From the NCBI GenBank assembly GCA_009776515.1, contig WRNP01000006.1, positions 1 through 32,471 of the forward strand: 32,471 nt of DNA, read 5' to 3'. Position numbers and translations under genes: made by a program. This DNA comes from Dehalococcoidia bacterium. Its GTDB lineage: Bacteria > Chloroflexota > Dehalococcoidia > Dehalococcoidales > UBA1222. Below, one piece after another: positions 8,346 to 17,327 of the stretch (positions are counted from its first letter, which is position 1; the number at the start of each line of letters is the position of its first letter). The notes under the pieces were generated by a model. It worked only from the letters and a program-made list of their open reading frames with translations, was not told the origin of the DNA and ran no database searches.

Positions 8346-10694
8346 TCACTTTAGTTCGATAATGGTTGCTCCGTCACCGCCCTCCTCGGGTGGCGCGGCA
8401 TGAAAAGACTGCACCAAGGGATGACTTGCGGCCTGGTCGCGGATGATGGTGCGCACCGTCCCTGTGCCAAAGCCGTGGATGATACGCACACTTCGCCGCC
8501 AGCCTAAGGCAGCATCGCTCAGATAGCCGTCCAGCAAGGACTCAACCTCCTCAGCGCGTCGCCCGCGCAGGTCAAGCTCGGGCGAGACCTCTTTCAAATT
8601 CAACTGAGGGCGGTGGTGTTCTGGATGTTCCGGTCTGGAAGGAGGGGCTTTGCTGACGGACTCCCGGCTTACCCGGAAGCGGAGGTGCCCGGAGGTAGCC
8701 TCTATCTGACCGGTGCGCTCATTTATTGATATAACATCAGCTGCCACCCCAACCTCTTTCAGCCACACCCTGTCGCCAACGGCTATGGAGACATCGTCCC
8801 CGGGCATGGGGATAGTCTCTATGGCGGAGAAAGTCTTGGCAAGACGCCCTCGGACTGCCTGAGCGGTTCGGCGCGCTTGGCTAACTGCTGCTTCGGAGCG
8901 TTCGCGTTTTAAGGCGGCGGCGGCTAACTTGATCTCTTTTTGCAAGTTGGACATCTCGACGACCAGATTGTCACGGGCATCGTCAATGAGACGCTGCCTA
9001 TCGATGTTAAGCTTCTTAAGTTCGCGCTTAAGTTTGGCTGAGCTCGCGCCCAGTTCTTCTCTTTCACGCTCTAAAGATTGGGTCAGCTCTGCCATACGGG
9101 CTCGCTCAACCCGGAGCCCGGCAAGCAAGGTTTCCATCTCTCTTGCGCCTTGACTTAAGGAGCTACGGGCGCCAGTGATGATGGCGGGTGGCAGGTTGAA
9201 GCTCTCGGCAGTAGCGATGGCATTTGAGCCGCCGGGGGTACCTAGAGTAAGGTGATAGGTGGGACGAAGGGTGTGAGGCTCAAAGTCGAACGAGGCGTTT
9301 TGGAGACCAGGTGTGACGTGGGCGAAAACTTTTAACTCGGTATAATGAGTGGTGGCTGCCCCTAGAATACGGTGATCCAGGAGATGCTGAATGATTGCCC
9401 GGGCCAAAGCTGCTCCCTCCTGAGGATCGGTGCTGGCCCCTAGTTCATCGAACAACACCAAGCTGGCCCCTTTCGCCTCGCGCAGGATGCGACTGATATT
9501 GCTCATATGCCAACCGAAAGTGGAGAGGGTCTCCTGGATGCTCTGCTCGTCGCCGATGTCGGCAAAGATGCCTTCAAATACGGGTAAGCGCGTGCCCAGG
9601 CCGACTGGGATGGGTAGCCCAGCTTGGGTCATCAGGCATAAAAGGCCGATGGTTTTAAGGGCTACGGTCTTGCCGCCAGTGTTGGGGCCGGTGATCATGA
9701 GGATGGCAAAATCCCTACCCAACTCCATGCTGAGCGGCACGGCACTACTGCCTAGCAGGGGATGACGAGCATCAACCAGCCGGATGCAGGGGGAATGCTC
9801 AGCGTCTGGGGCATATACTGTGGCCTCGATAGCTCCCACCCGCTCGGCGTAGCGTGCCTTGGACAGCTCTAGGTCTATAGCCGCTGCAGCTTCAAGCGAG
9901 GTGCTGATTTCGGCACTCAGCTTACCTACGAGCTCGCTGATTTCGGTCAGGATGCGCTCAATCTCACGCCCTTCCTCAATCTGGAGCTCTTTTAAGGCAT
10001 TGCCCATTTCCAGTGTCTGCCACGGCTCGACGAATAAGGTAGCGCCGGTATTGGATACATCGTGTACGATACCAGCCACGTCGCCGCGACGCTCGCTTTT
10101 CACGGACACTACATAGCGTCCCTCGCGTTCGGTAACGATAGGTTCTTGGATGTAGTGTCGCTCGGCATCGGCGGCGATGAATGCTTGGAGTTTGTCCACA
10201 AGGGCGCTACGGGTATCCTGCGCACGGCGGCGGAGGGACACCAGCTTGGATGAGGCATTTGGCAGCAACTCGCCGTTCGGCGATATGGCATGCGCTATGG
10301 CGCTGATCACAGGAGAAAAGTCATCAATGGCTGATGCTCGGACGGCGAGTGAGGGCACCTCTTCTCGATGGGGAACAATCCGGTTCCTAAGGAGACGGAG
10401 CGCTTCCAGGGTGGTGCGCACCTTGGCTAGGGTTTTGGCATCAAGGGGCTTGCCTCTGGCGGCGGCGTGAATTTCGGGACCGATATCCTCTATGCCGGAG
10501 GCACTGAGGGACGGCTCGGCGGCAAAGAGGATGCGCGCTTGGGCTGAGGCAGTGAGGCCGGCCTGAACCACCCTAATATCATCTGAGGGGGAAAGGGCGG
10601 TAGCCAAGTCGCGGCTTAACGAAAACGTGCAACAACCGGCGATGATAGCACGCACGGCCGGGAATTCAAGCAAGGCTAAATCTTTAGCGTCCAA
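8346..10694 (-). CDS. mutS2: MutS2 family ATPase/endonuclease with Smr domain
   Basis: This 782-aa protein has the usual MutS2 length and layout. An N-terminal MutS core (LLEFPAVRAIIAG at the start) leads to the ABC ATPase with Walker A GPNTGGKT (336-343). Walker B is LVLFDELGASTDP, and the H-loop region is AATTHYTELK. A long coiled coil (about 530-620) follows. A C-terminal Smr nuclease domain has LDLRG and HGFGTGTVR. MutS2 proteins act on branched DNA and, in Bacillus, on collided ribosomes. The first codon is TTG. Family alignment supports it, but there is no SD, and the predicted transcription start is only about 2 nt upstream, so the mRNA may be leaderless. Confidence 0.95.
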   Translation of the reverse strand: MDAKDLALLEFPAVRAIIAGCCTFSLSRDLATALSPSDDIRVVQAGLTASAQARILFAAEPSLSASGIEDIGPEIHAAARGKPLDAKTLAKVRTTLEALRLLRNRIVPHREEVPSLAVRASAIDDFSPVISAIAHAISPNGELLPNASSKLVSLRRRAQDTRSALVDKLQAFIAADAERHYIQEPIVTEREGRYVVSVKSERRGDVAGIVHDVSNTGATLFVEPWQTLEMGNALKELQIEEGREIERILTEISELVGKLSAEISTSLEAAAAIDLELSKARYAERVGAIEATVYAPDAEHSPCIRLVDARHPLLGSSAVPLSMELGRDFAILMITGPNTGGKTVALKTIGLLCLMTQAGLPIPVGLGTRLPVFEGIFADIGDEQSIQETLSTFGWHMSNISRILREAKGASLVLFDELGASTDPQEGAALARAIIQHLLDHRILGAATTHYTELKVFAHVTPGLQNASFDFEPHTLRPTYHLTLGTPGGSNAIATAESFNLPPAIITGARSSLSQGAREMETLLAGLRVERARMAELTQSLEREREELGASSAKLKRELKKLNIDRQRLIDDARDNLVVEMSNLQKEIKLAAAALKRERSEAAVSQARRTAQAVRGRLAKTFSAIETIPMPGDDVSIAVGDRVWLKEVGVAADVISINERTGQIEATSGHLRFRVSRESVSKAPPSRPEHPEHHRPQLNLKEVSPELDLRGRRAEEVESLLDGYLSDAALGWRRSVRIIHGFGTGTVRTIIRDQAASHPLVQSFHAAPPEEGGDGATIIELK

Positions 10695-10702
10695 GCGCTT
10701 CT

Positions 10703-10730
10703 ATTTTACAGGAAATGAGGCCTGGCACAA
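10703..10730 (-). promoter_or_regulatory. Candidate promoter of mutS2
   Basis: On the minus strand, TTGTGC (10730-10725), a 16-nt spacer and TAAAAT (10708-10703). Initiation would fall almost on the TTG start codon. Confidence 0.4.
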
Positions 10731-10771
10731 ACCGAGCGGTTTTTTGGCAGATGCAAGGACATAACGGCTAA

Positions 10772-10807
10772 CAATATGCCAAGGGCAACATTGTCCTTGG
10801 CATATTG
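10772..10807 (-). terminator. Perfect 13-bp inverted repeat after mgtA
   Basis: CAATATGCCAAGG and CCTTGGCATATTG form a perfect 13-bp stem with a 10-nt loop, starting 22 nt downstream of the mgtA stop. The position suggests a terminator or mRNA 3'-end stabiliser. Only a weak T-rich run (TTGTTAG) overlaps its end. Confidence 0.55.
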
Positions 10808-10828
10808 ATGGTTACGGCGAGAGTTATC

Positions 10829-13546
10829 CTATAGCAGCTCCCCATACCTCCTGACGAAGATCTTTTTAGAAACAGTCACCAATACCATGTACATAATGAC
10901 GGTTAGGCCCAACCACAGGAAATATACCGGCGGCAAAGCCGCGAGGCCAATGGCGTCACCGAAGCTTGTAAAAGGGATGATGGTCAAGGCCACAATACCG
11001 GTAAAGGTGAGTAGCATGACTGATATCGAGGCACGGCTCTGGATAAATGGAATCTTGGGTGTGCGGATCATGTGGATAACCATTGTCTGGCTCCACATTG
11101 ATTCTACAAACCATCCGGCTTGAAACAGGGCGATATAGGCAATCTGTGCAGCCGGATCGGTGAGCTGGTGATAGAGCCCGCCGCATACGGCGGGGCAGAT
11201 GACGAAATACATCAGCAGATAAGTGGAGATGTCGAACACCGAACTGGTGGGCCCAATCCAAATCATGAATTTTCCGATGGAGGAGGCGTTCCATTTTCTT
11301 GGTACCACCAGGAATTCTTTGTCGACGTTGTCCCACGGAATCGTTGTGCAGGAGAGGTCATAAATCAGGTTAAGCAGGATAAGATGGATGGGCATCATGG
11401 GCAAGAAAGGCAGGAAAGCACTGGCTACCAAAACCGAGAGCATATTGCCGAAATTTGAGCTCGCCGTCATCTTGATGTACTTGATCATGTTGGCATAGGT
11501 TTTGCGTCCCGCAATAATGCCTTTTTCCAGAACCATCAGATCTTTTTCCAGCAGGATCACATCGGCGGACTCCTTGGCAATGTCCACGGCGGTGTCCACC
11601 GAAATACCCACATCGGCGGCTTTCATGGCGGGGGCATCGTTGATGCCGTCACCCAAGTATCCGACGCTGTGTCCGTTCTTGCGCAGTGCAGTGATGACCC
11701 GAGCCTTTTGCTGCGGTGAGAGCTTGGCAAACACACTGGCGTTTTCGGTGCTTTCGCGCAGGGTGCTGTCATTCATGTCTTCTACGTCAGCCCCGAGTAC
11801 AATGTTGTCGATGGGGATGCCCACTTGGCGGCAGACGCAGCGGGTCACCATGTCGTTATCGCCAGTGAGTATCTTAACTCCCACTCCGTATTCTTTAAGA
11901 GCCTGGATGGCCTTGGCGGTGGATTCTTTCGGGGGGTCAAGGAAAGCGAGATAGCCCATAAGCACCATATCCGATTCATCAGCAATAGAAAAAACGCCTA
12001 CGGGTGACAGATTGGTCTTCTGGGCCACGGCAATGACCCGCATGCCGTCCTCGTTCAGCTCATCCACTTTTTTCAGAATATACTGGCGGATGTCGTCGGT
12101 TAAGGGCAGTATTTTCCTTTCGTACTCCGCAAAGCGGCAAACTGCCAGCATCTCCTCAACGGCTCCCTTAGTAATCATTTGCGTCTTCCCGCTGGCCGCA
12201 ACCACGACACTCATGCGTCGGCGGACAAAATCAAAAGGGATTTCGTCCACCTTAACAAAACGGCTGGCGAGCCCGCGCAGCTCGTCAACGGTATCCTGCT
12301 CTACCTGTACCCGTTCAATGATGGCAAAATCCATCAGGTTTTTAAGGCCAGTCTGATAATAGCTGTTTAGGAAGGCATGACGGAGCACGCGCGCGTCTTC
12401 TTCCCCGTGAATATTGAGGTGGTACTCCAAGACAACCTTGTCCTGGGTCAGCGTTCCGGTTTTATCGGTGCACAGGATATCCATTGAGCCGAGGTTTTGG
12501 ATGGAGTTTAGGTTTTTAATGATGGTTTTTTCCTTGGACATAGCTACGGCACCCTTGGCTAGGCAGGTAGTGACGATCATGGGCAGCATTTCGGGGGTAA
12601 GGCCCACCGCAATCGACAGAGCGAACAGTGCGGCATGCATCCAGTCGCCTTTAGTAAACCCATTGAGAAATAACACCACTGGGACCATTACCAGCATAAA
12701 GCGGATCAGTAGCCACGAAACCGAGTTTATGCCCTTTTCAAAACTGGTTTGTACTGGCTTACTACTTGCCGTTTTCGCCATTTCGCCGAAGATGGTATCG
12801 TCTCCGGTGCCCAAAACCACCCCTGAGGCGCTACCGCTGATAACGTTGGTGCCCATAAAAACGAGATTTGGGATTTCGGTCAGGGCGGTACGTCCGGTAT
12901 GGGCACTGGCAATTTTTTCTACGGCCATACTCTCGCCGGTGAGGGCTGATTGGCTGACAAACAGGTCTTTGGCGTGGATGATGCGCACATCGGCGGGGAT
13001 CATATCCCCCGCAGCCAAATGCACGATATCACCCACCACCACGTCTTCCAGGGGGATTTCCTGTTTTCCGGCCTCCTGTCGCTGTACGTTGGTGGTGGTC
13101 TTAATCAGCTTTAGCAGGTTTTCTGCTGCGTTGCCGCTCCTTGTTTCCTGTACGAAACGCAAAGCTCCAGATACGATAACCATGGTCGCGATGATGATGA
13201 CCGTGGTGGGGTTGGCTTCCCCGGGATTCGCCAAGATAATATCGGTCAAGGCCGATACTGCCGCCAGGCAAAACAGGATGGCGGTAAACGGGTTGGCGAA
13301 AGAGTCAAGGATGCGCTTGGGGAGCGATATTTTCTTGCCGCGGGTGACGGTATTGGCACCGTAGCGTTCGCGGACGGCCTCAACTTGGACTTCGCTTAAG
13401 CCTCCGAGGGTTGTTTCCAGTGAACTCAGCAGCTCGTCTGTTTCGGCTGAGGCGGCGGACATCAACCTGCCTAGTACTTCGGCACGGCGAGCCATTACCG
13501 CTGGCGTTTTTCTAGTGGCTACACGAGAATTTTGTGATTTTGGCAT
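10829..13546 (-). CDS. mgtA: Magnesium-translocating P-type ATPase (P3B, MgtA/MgtB)
   Basis: This 905-aa inner-membrane pump has the full MgtA length. It imports Mg2+ at the cost of ATP. Visible landmarks are the N-terminal [18 protein letters not shown] and TM1-2 ([20 protein letters not shown]). The actuator loop has [12 protein letters not shown]4 has [20 protein letters not shown], the P3B type. The phosphorylation site is [10 protein letters not shown], the nucleotide domain has [11 protein letters not shown], and the hinge has [18 protein letters not shown]. Four more C-terminal helices follow. ATG 13546 has GGAGGT about 8 nt upstream. A 220-nt structured leader with its own promoter precedes the gene, so expression is probably controlled by RNA folding; MgtA genes are commonly Mg2+-regulated this way. 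Confidence 0.95.
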   Translation of the reverse strand: MPKSQNSRVATRKTPAVMARRAEVLGRLMSAASAETDELLSSLETTLGGLSEVQVEAVRERYGANTVTRGKKISLPKRILDSFANPFTAILFCLAAVSALTDIILANPGEANPTTVIIIATMVIVSGALRFVQETRSGNAAENLLKLIKTTTNVQRQEAGKQEIPLEDVVVGDIVHLAAGDMIPADVRIIHAKDLFVSQSALTGESMAVEKIASAHTGRTALTEIPNLVFMGTNVISGSASGVVLGTGDDTIFGEMAKTASSKPVQTSFEKGINSVSWLLIRFMLVMVPVVLFLNGFTKGDWMHAALFALSIAVGLTPEMLPMIVTTCLAKGAVAMSKEKTIIKNLNSIQNLGSMDILCTDKTGTLTQDKVVLEYHLNIHGEEDARVLRHAFLNSYYQTGLKNLMDFAIIERVQVEQDTVDELRGLASRFVKVDEIPFDFVRRRMSVVVAASGKTQMITKGAVEEMLAVCRFAEYERKILPLTDDIRQYILKKVDELNEDGMRVIAVAQKTNLSPVGVFSIADESDMVLMGYLAFLDPPKESTAKAIQALKEYGVGVKILTGDNDMVTRCVCRQVGIPIDNIVLGADVEDMNDSTLRESTENASVFAKLSPQQKARVITALRKNGHSVGYLGDGINDAPAMKAADVGISVDTAVDIAKESADVILLEKDLMVLEKGIIAGRKTYANMIKYIKMTASSNFGNMLSVLVASAFLPFLPMMPIHLILLNLIYDLSCTTIPWDNVDKEFLVVPRKWNASSIGKFMIWIGPTSSVFDISTYLLMYFVICPAVCGGLYHQLTDPAAQIAYIALFQAGWFVESMWSQTMVIHMIRTPKIPFIQSRASISVMLLTFTGIVALTIIPFTSFGDAIGLAALPPVYFLWLGLTVIMYMVLVTVSKKIFVRRYGELL

Positions 13547-13766
13547 CGGTCTGCACCTCCGGTTTGATGATTTTTGAAGAGATTTGGAAGTACAGCACCT
13601 GAGCTAAGGGGCGATGTTACGGCATGGTGGCGGAATAGAAACCAGGACTCCGTCCGGCCACGATGCCCGAACATCGTCCGTCAGGATCAGGGCTGTTGTT
13701 ACTACTGGTTCCCATTCCGTTCACCTCACTTTTCCGATAGAATTGCACAAGCTCCGCTGGGAGCCT
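13547..13766 (-). ncRNA. Structured 5' leader of mgtA, possible metal-sensing RNA
   Basis: The predicted transcript leader is about 220 nt. Near its 5' end is a small hairpin, GCTCC-CAGC-GGAGC (13764-13751). Next comes a 15-bp helix between CGGAATGGGAACCAG (13719-13705) and CTGGTTTCTATTCCG (13645-13631); all positions pair if two G-U wobbles are counted. Inside it is a third hairpin, ACGATG/CATCGT (13677-13660), with loop TTCGGG. The architecture suits a riboswitch before a Mg2+ pump. It does not show the conserved core of the ykoK/M-box as I remember it, so the class is unassigned. No protein-coding ORF here is credible. Confidence 0.5.
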
Positions 13767-13772
13767 GATGGT

Positions 13773-13801
13773 TGGTTATGATAATCCGCAAAGTGTGTCA
13801 A
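13773..13801 (-). promoter_or_regulatory. Promoter of the mgtA leader
   Basis: A perfect -35 TTGACA (13801-13796), a 17-nt spacer and a weaker -10 TAACCA (13778-13773). It places the start near 13766, at the edge of the structured leader. Confidence 0.45.
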
Positions 13802-13948
13802 ATCCCATGCCCAAGAATCATCAATTAGGCGGGTGAGAAATCGCACCGCTTTGCAGGCCTTTACCCAAGCGGTATTGTGGTACATTTTGAATGCGAAAGT
13901 CAAGGGATTTTTGGGGACTGCGAAAAACTGGAGACCAAGCGATGCTGG

Positions 13949-13977
13949 TTTACCTGCTGTTTAGACTATGCTAAGAT
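13949..13977 (+). promoter_or_regulatory. Promoter of tRNA-Pro and def
   Basis: TTTACC (13949-13954), a 17-nt spacer and TAAGAT (13972-13977). It ends 9 nt before the tRNA 5' end. Confidence 0.5.
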
Positions 13978-13986
13978 ATATAAAGG

Positions 13987-14063
<77 letters not shown>

Positions 14064-14118
14064 TTTGGTGGTTATACGTCCGGAGCGAATAGTTTCCGGT
14101 GGTGCAATGGTTGTAATT

Positions 14119-14628
14119 ATGGCAATTCGGCCTATCATCGCTGCTCCGAACCCCGTCCTCCGCAAGCAAGCTCGGCGCATTCAGGCTATTGATGCGCGTA
14201 TTCGTGCCATAGCGAGAGATATGCTTGACACCTTGGTGCATGCTGAGGGCGTAGGTTTGGCCGCACCTCAAATCGGTGTTTCGCTTCGGCTCTGTGTGCT
14301 GCATGTACCGGAGAAGGAGCCGTTTGTCCTCATTAACCCCGAAATTGTAAAACGCATCGGCGAACGGGAGGTCGTGGAAGGTTGCCTTAGCATCCCAGGA
14401 TATCAAGGGAAGATTAGGCGTGCCATTGAGGTGACGGCGAAAGGCCTTGATTTAAACGGGAAGCCTGTGCGCTTTAAGGCGCGGGAGCTATTATCTCAGG
14501 CTTTAGAGCACGAAATTGACCATTTGAACGGCGTATTGTATATCGACTACTTAGAAAGCCCCGATATGCTCTGCAAAATAGAGCTAGAGAAAGAGGCCCA
14601 GTCGGAAATGGCAGCCCATGTCTCATAA
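14119..14628 (+). CDS. def: Peptide deformylase
   Basis: This cytosolic metalloenzyme removes the formyl group from nascent peptides. All three family motifs are present: GVGLAAPQ (residues 44-51), EGCLS (87-91, metal ligand C89) and HEIDH (131-135, two metal-binding histidines and the catalytic Glu). The protein of about 169 aa is of usual length. The track ORF starts at 14065, beside the tRNA end. I prefer ATG 14119 because the family normally begins MAIR-I; ATG 14107, behind GGTGG, is an alternative. The C-terminal YIDYLESPDMLCKIELEKE matches Chloroflexota-like deformylases as I remember them. The stop overlaps the next gene by 11 nt. Confidence 0.94.
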   Translation: MAIRPIIAAPNPVLRKQARRIQAIDARIRAIARDMLDTLVHAEGVGLAAPQIGVSLRLCVLHVPEKEPFVLINPEIVKRIGEREVVEGCLSIPGYQGKIRRAIEVTAKGLDLNGKPVRFKARELLSQALEHEIDHLNGVLYIDYLESPDMLCKIELEKEAQSEMAAHVS

Positions 14629-15265
14629 GCCCCTCCTCGTCCAGTGCGATTTTGACGGCACGCTAACGGTTGGTGATATCAGCTTCCTTATTTTGGATGA
14701 GTTTACCGGCAAGCTCTGGCGCCAAGAGCTTGCCGACTACCTGCAGGGCAAGGTCACTGTCAACCGCTTCAACAGCAGAGCCTTTGCCCGACTTAAAGCC
14801 GATCGTGCCGAGCTAATACACTTTGTCCGCACCAACTCCGTAGTCCGTCCAGGCTTCCAGGAGCTCTTGGAAACTTGCTGTGAAAAGAACTTCCGCTTTG
14901 TAATCGTGAGCAACGGCATGGCTTTTTACATTGAGACTATCCTGGAAATGCAGGGAGTGCCAGATATTGAGTTCATCGCCGGTCGAGGGGAGTTTTCGCC
15001 ACAGGGCATGAAATCGTGGTATCCCGGACCGGACGGGCAACCTATAGAAGATGGCTTCAAGGTAGCTTGGACGGAGCATTTTTTGGAGCAGGGTTACCGG
15101 TTGATCTACGCCGGCAATGGGATATCCGATTTTGCTCCGGCCTGTCGGTGCGAGCGTATATTCGCCATAGACAGTTTGGCTGAGGAGTGCCGTAAGGCCG
15201 GGGTGGAATACATACCGTTTGCTGATCTGCACGACATTGCTCGTGCGCTCCGAGAAGTCAATTAG
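14618..15265 (+). CDS. HAD-superfamily phosphatase, MtnX-like
   Basis: This 215-aa cytosolic protein has every HAD catalytic motif: CDFDGTLT (nucleophile Asp), VSNG (motif II), a lysine in the DGFKVAW region (motif III), and GNGISD (motif IV, metal-binding Asp). Overall it resembles MtnX and PSP-like phosphatases, which act on small phosphorylated metabolites. MtnX itself handles 2-hydroxy-3-keto-5-methylthiopentenyl phosphate in methionine salvage. No other salvage genes are nearby, so the substrate is open. The ATG overlaps the end of def by 11 nt, and there is no strong SD, so translation is probably coupled. The gene converges on the yggS-like gene. Confidence 0.82.
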   Translation: MSHKPLLVQCDFDGTLTVGDISFLILDEFTGKLWRQELADYLQGKVTVNRFNSRAFARLKADRAELIHFVRTNSVVRPGFQELLETCCEKNFRFVIVSNGMAFYIETILEMQGVPDIEFIAGRGEFSPQGMKSWYPGPDGQPIEDGFKVAWTEHFLEQGYRLIYAGNGISDFAPACRCERIFAIDSLAEECRKAGVEYIPFADLHDIARALREVN

Positions 15266-15333
15266 CCCCAGGGGGCGCCAGGCGGAAAAAGCGTGTCCTT
15301 ATTTGCACCTAAGCTGGGAAAGGCGTCGGTGTC

Positions 15334-15987
15334 CTAACCGCCACCATCGAAGATCTTGTTGCCCAGGCGCACGATGTTAGCCCCTTCCTCAAGAGCCACT
15401 TGGTAGCTGTTGGTCATGCCCATGGAAAGCTGCGCCATCGTTACATTGGGGATGCCCAGCTGTCCAAGATGTTCGAAAAGACGGTGGGTGGCAGTGAAGT
15501 AGGGTCGGGCGGCTTCGGGATCACCGGTGCGCGGCCCCATGGTCATAAGTCCCTTGATGCGAATATGAGTCAAGTGCGATATCTGGGAGATCAACTCCTC
15601 GGCTTTTTCTGGCATCACCCCAGCTTTCTGGGGCTCGCGTCCGCTGTTGATCTCAATCAAGACTGGCATGAGCTTGCCGAGGCGACCGGCGTGGCGGTCG
15701 ATAGCTTGGGCGATGACCAGGGAGTCCACTGTTTCAATCATGTCGCTCAGGCCCACCGCCAGCCCGACTTTGTTCCGCTGGAGTGACCCGATAAAATGCC
15801 AGGCAGCCAGGCGGCCGATAGCCGCTTGGTGCATCTGAGTCTCTTGGAGATAGTTCTCGCCGATGGTTTTCACTCCGGCCTGAATGGCCGAGAGTACCTC
15901 AGCAACGGTGCGCCCCTTGGCCGCAGCTACTAGCTCCACGCCGACCGGGAGCTCGGCCAGCAATGCTTGAACCCTCGCAGTGATCAT
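15334..15987 (-). CDS. YggS/PLPBP family pyridoxal-phosphate-binding protein
   Basis: This 217-aa alanine-racemase-fold protein belongs to the YggS/YlmE/PROSC family, which buffers PLP and influences amino-acid pools rather than catalysing racemisation. Family features are the PLP lysine K24 in VAAAKGRT, GENYLQE, WHFIGSLQRNK, EINSGREPQKAG, LMTMGPRT, and LSMGMTNSYQVALEEGANIVRLG near the end. The N-terminus is a few residues shorter than usual. The ATG overlaps the stop of the upstream protease gene by ATGA, so the two form an operon. Many Gram-positives carry this gene near division genes; here its partner is a protease. Confidence 0.93.
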   Translation of the reverse strand: MITARVQALLAELPVGVELVAAAKGRTVAEVLSAIQAGVKTIGENYLQETQMHQAAIGRLAAWHFIGSLQRNKVGLAVGLSDMIETVDSLVIAQAIDRHAGRLGKLMPVLIEINSGREPQKAGVMPEKAEELISQISHLTHIRIKGLMTMGPRTGDPEAARPYFTATHRLFEHLGQLGIPNVTMAQLSMGMTNSYQVALEEGANIVRLGNKIFDGGG

Positions 15988-16976
15988 GATGCCACGGCGC
16001 GGGCAATCATGGCTTTGGTGTCGTCGATGGGGATGGCAAAACCGATATTATCAATGGGGTAACCCTCGTCATCGACTACGAAGCGGAGAGTGTTGATGCC
16101 GATGACTTCCCCTTTCATATTGATCAAGGGGCCGCCGGAATTGCCGGAGTTGATAGCGGTATCTGTTTGCAGCCAGTCGTAGCCGTCAAAATGGCGCTTG
16201 GCAGAGATGATGCCCATGGTGACGCTGGGCACATCGGCCATCTCGGGATAGAGCGCGTAGGGGAAGCCAATGGCGATGACTTGATCTCCGGTTTTGATGT
16301 CAGCGGAGGAGCCCAGGGCGGCCGTGGGAAAGTCGGTGCGGCTTGAGATTATTTTAAGCACTGCCAGGTCATGGTCGGCATCGGAGGCGGCCACTGTGGC
16401 CAAGGCGATCTCGCCGTTATGCATGGCGATGGAGATGAGGATGGCATCTTCAATGACGTGGTAGTTGGTCAGCACATAGCCGTCTTCTCGCACAATGACC
16501 CCGGAGCCGCTGGCGAAAAACTCAAGGCCGAGGCAAGTTATCCTGACCACCGATGGCTCGACCAAGGCTACCACATCGGCCACCGTATCCTGGCGGGCTT
16601 GAAGCATGCCCAGGCTATCGCTAAGGGAATTGATGTTTTTGTTGGTCTCGGTTAGACCGGATTGCAGACTACTGACGTCTTCTCCGAGGAGGACTGCGGC
16701 GCTTTCCAGGGAACTTACTTGACTGGAAAGCCCAGCCACTCCGCTGTTTAACGCAGCCACGCCGCTGTTAAGCCCATCAACGTTCTGGGCGAGCTTGTCG
16801 AGTGAGTATTGCAGGTCGGACATGTTGATGAGTAGGGACTCAAAGTCTGTCGACATTGCGGCAATCCTCTGCTGATCGGCGGCAAACTTGCCCTGCGTAT
16901 CATGATACAACACGCCGCCGAATACCACGCTGCTTATCAGTAGCATCGTCAGGGTAATTCCCACAAACCATTTCAT
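15984..16976 (-). CDS. Membrane-anchored HtrA/DegP-like serine protease without PDZ domain
   Basis: This 330-aa protein has an N-terminal membrane anchor (residues 4-24). A heptad-like segment follows (about 45-130) with repeats such as DGLNSGVAALNSGVAGLSS, then an S1C trypsin-fold domain. The catalytic triad is H173 in TNYHVI, D203 in DHDLAVLK and S280 in NSGNSGGPL. It probably acts outside the cytoplasmic membrane in protein quality control. HtrA proteins usually carry PDZ domains; here the chain ends right after the protease domain, and the coiled coil may take over oligomerisation. The track start (17030) has no SD. ATG 16976 has AAGGAG 7 nt upstream and begins MKWFVG before the TM helix, so I prefer it. 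It overlaps yggS by 4 nt. Confidence 0.9.
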   Translation of the reverse strand: MKWFVGITLTMLLISSVVFGGVLYHDTQGKFAADQQRIAAMSTDFESLLINMSDLQYSLDKLAQNVDGLNSGVAALNSGVAGLSSQVSSLESAAVLLGEDVSSLQSGLTETNKNINSLSDSLGMLQARQDTVADVVALVEPSVVRITCLGLEFFASGSGVIVREDGYVLTNYHVIEDAILISIAMHNGEIALATVAASDADHDLAVLKIISSRTDFPTAALGSSADIKTGDQVIAIGFPYALYPEMADVPSVTMGIISAKRHFDGYDWLQTDTAINSGNSGGPLINMKGEVIGINTLRFVVDDEGYPIDNIGFAIPIDDTKAMIARAVAS

Positions 16977-17046
16977 CGCTTGTCTCCTTAATCGAGGCAC
17001 CGAAGCCGGAACATGTCGCACCGGAGTCAATACTCCCCGTGCGGTA

Positions 17047-17075
17047 AATATATCTCTTTACCCTAATATGCGCAA
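17047..17075 (-). promoter_or_regulatory. Promoter of the protease-yggS operon
   Basis: On the minus strand, TTGCGC (17075-17070), a 17-nt spacer and TATATT (17052-17047), about 70 nt before the chosen start. Confidence 0.5.
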
Positions 17076-17096
17076 GGTATGGACCAGATAGGTGCC

Positions 17097-17125
17097 TTGG
17101 TTGGCTAGGGCGGCTGTGGTAAAAT
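17097..17125 (+). promoter_or_regulatory. Promoter of tRNA-Leu
   Basis: TTGGTT (17097-17102), a 17-nt spacer and TAAAAT (17120-17125), 9 nt before the tRNA. Confidence 0.55.
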
Positions 17126-17134
17126 ACTGCTGTT

Positions 17135-17219
17135 GGGGGAGTGTCGGAACTGGCAGACGAGCAAGACTTAGGATCTTGTGCCGCAAGGCGTCGGGGTTCA
17201 AATCCCCGCTTCCCCACCA
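17135..17219 (+). tRNA. tRNA-Leu (anticodon UAG)
   Basis: A class II tRNA of 85 nt. The acceptor stem is GGGGGAG/CTTCCCC. The anticodon stem is CAAGA/TCTTG with loop CTTAGGA (anticodon TAG). The long variable arm is TGCCGCAAGGCGT. The T arm is CGGGG-TTCAAAT-CCCCG, followed by an encoded ACCA end. It marks the left edge of the lower-GC accessory stretch. Confidence 0.96.
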
Positions 17220-17327
17220 TTTTGGTTCCTATAGCGATGAACTGACCGCCTTGAAATTTATCCTCCGCGCAATCGCATCCAGTAAACTGAAAACGGCGAA
17301 CTGGCATTCAATACTAAGGCTACCATC

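Noticed and set aside
10728-10746. AAACC-GAGC-GGTTTTTT as a plus-strand terminator
   Set aside because: No plus-strand gene lies upstream that it could terminate; the stem is only 5 bp.
12414-13364. 316-aa plus-strand ORF
   Set aside because: It is the antisense shadow of mgtA, which has all P-type ATPase motifs; the ORF has no SD or family features.
17200-17219. tRNA-Leu 3' end as an attachment site
   Set aside because: No duplicated copy of the tRNA end was found by eye in the following 7 kb and no integrase is adjacent, so no att site is claimed.
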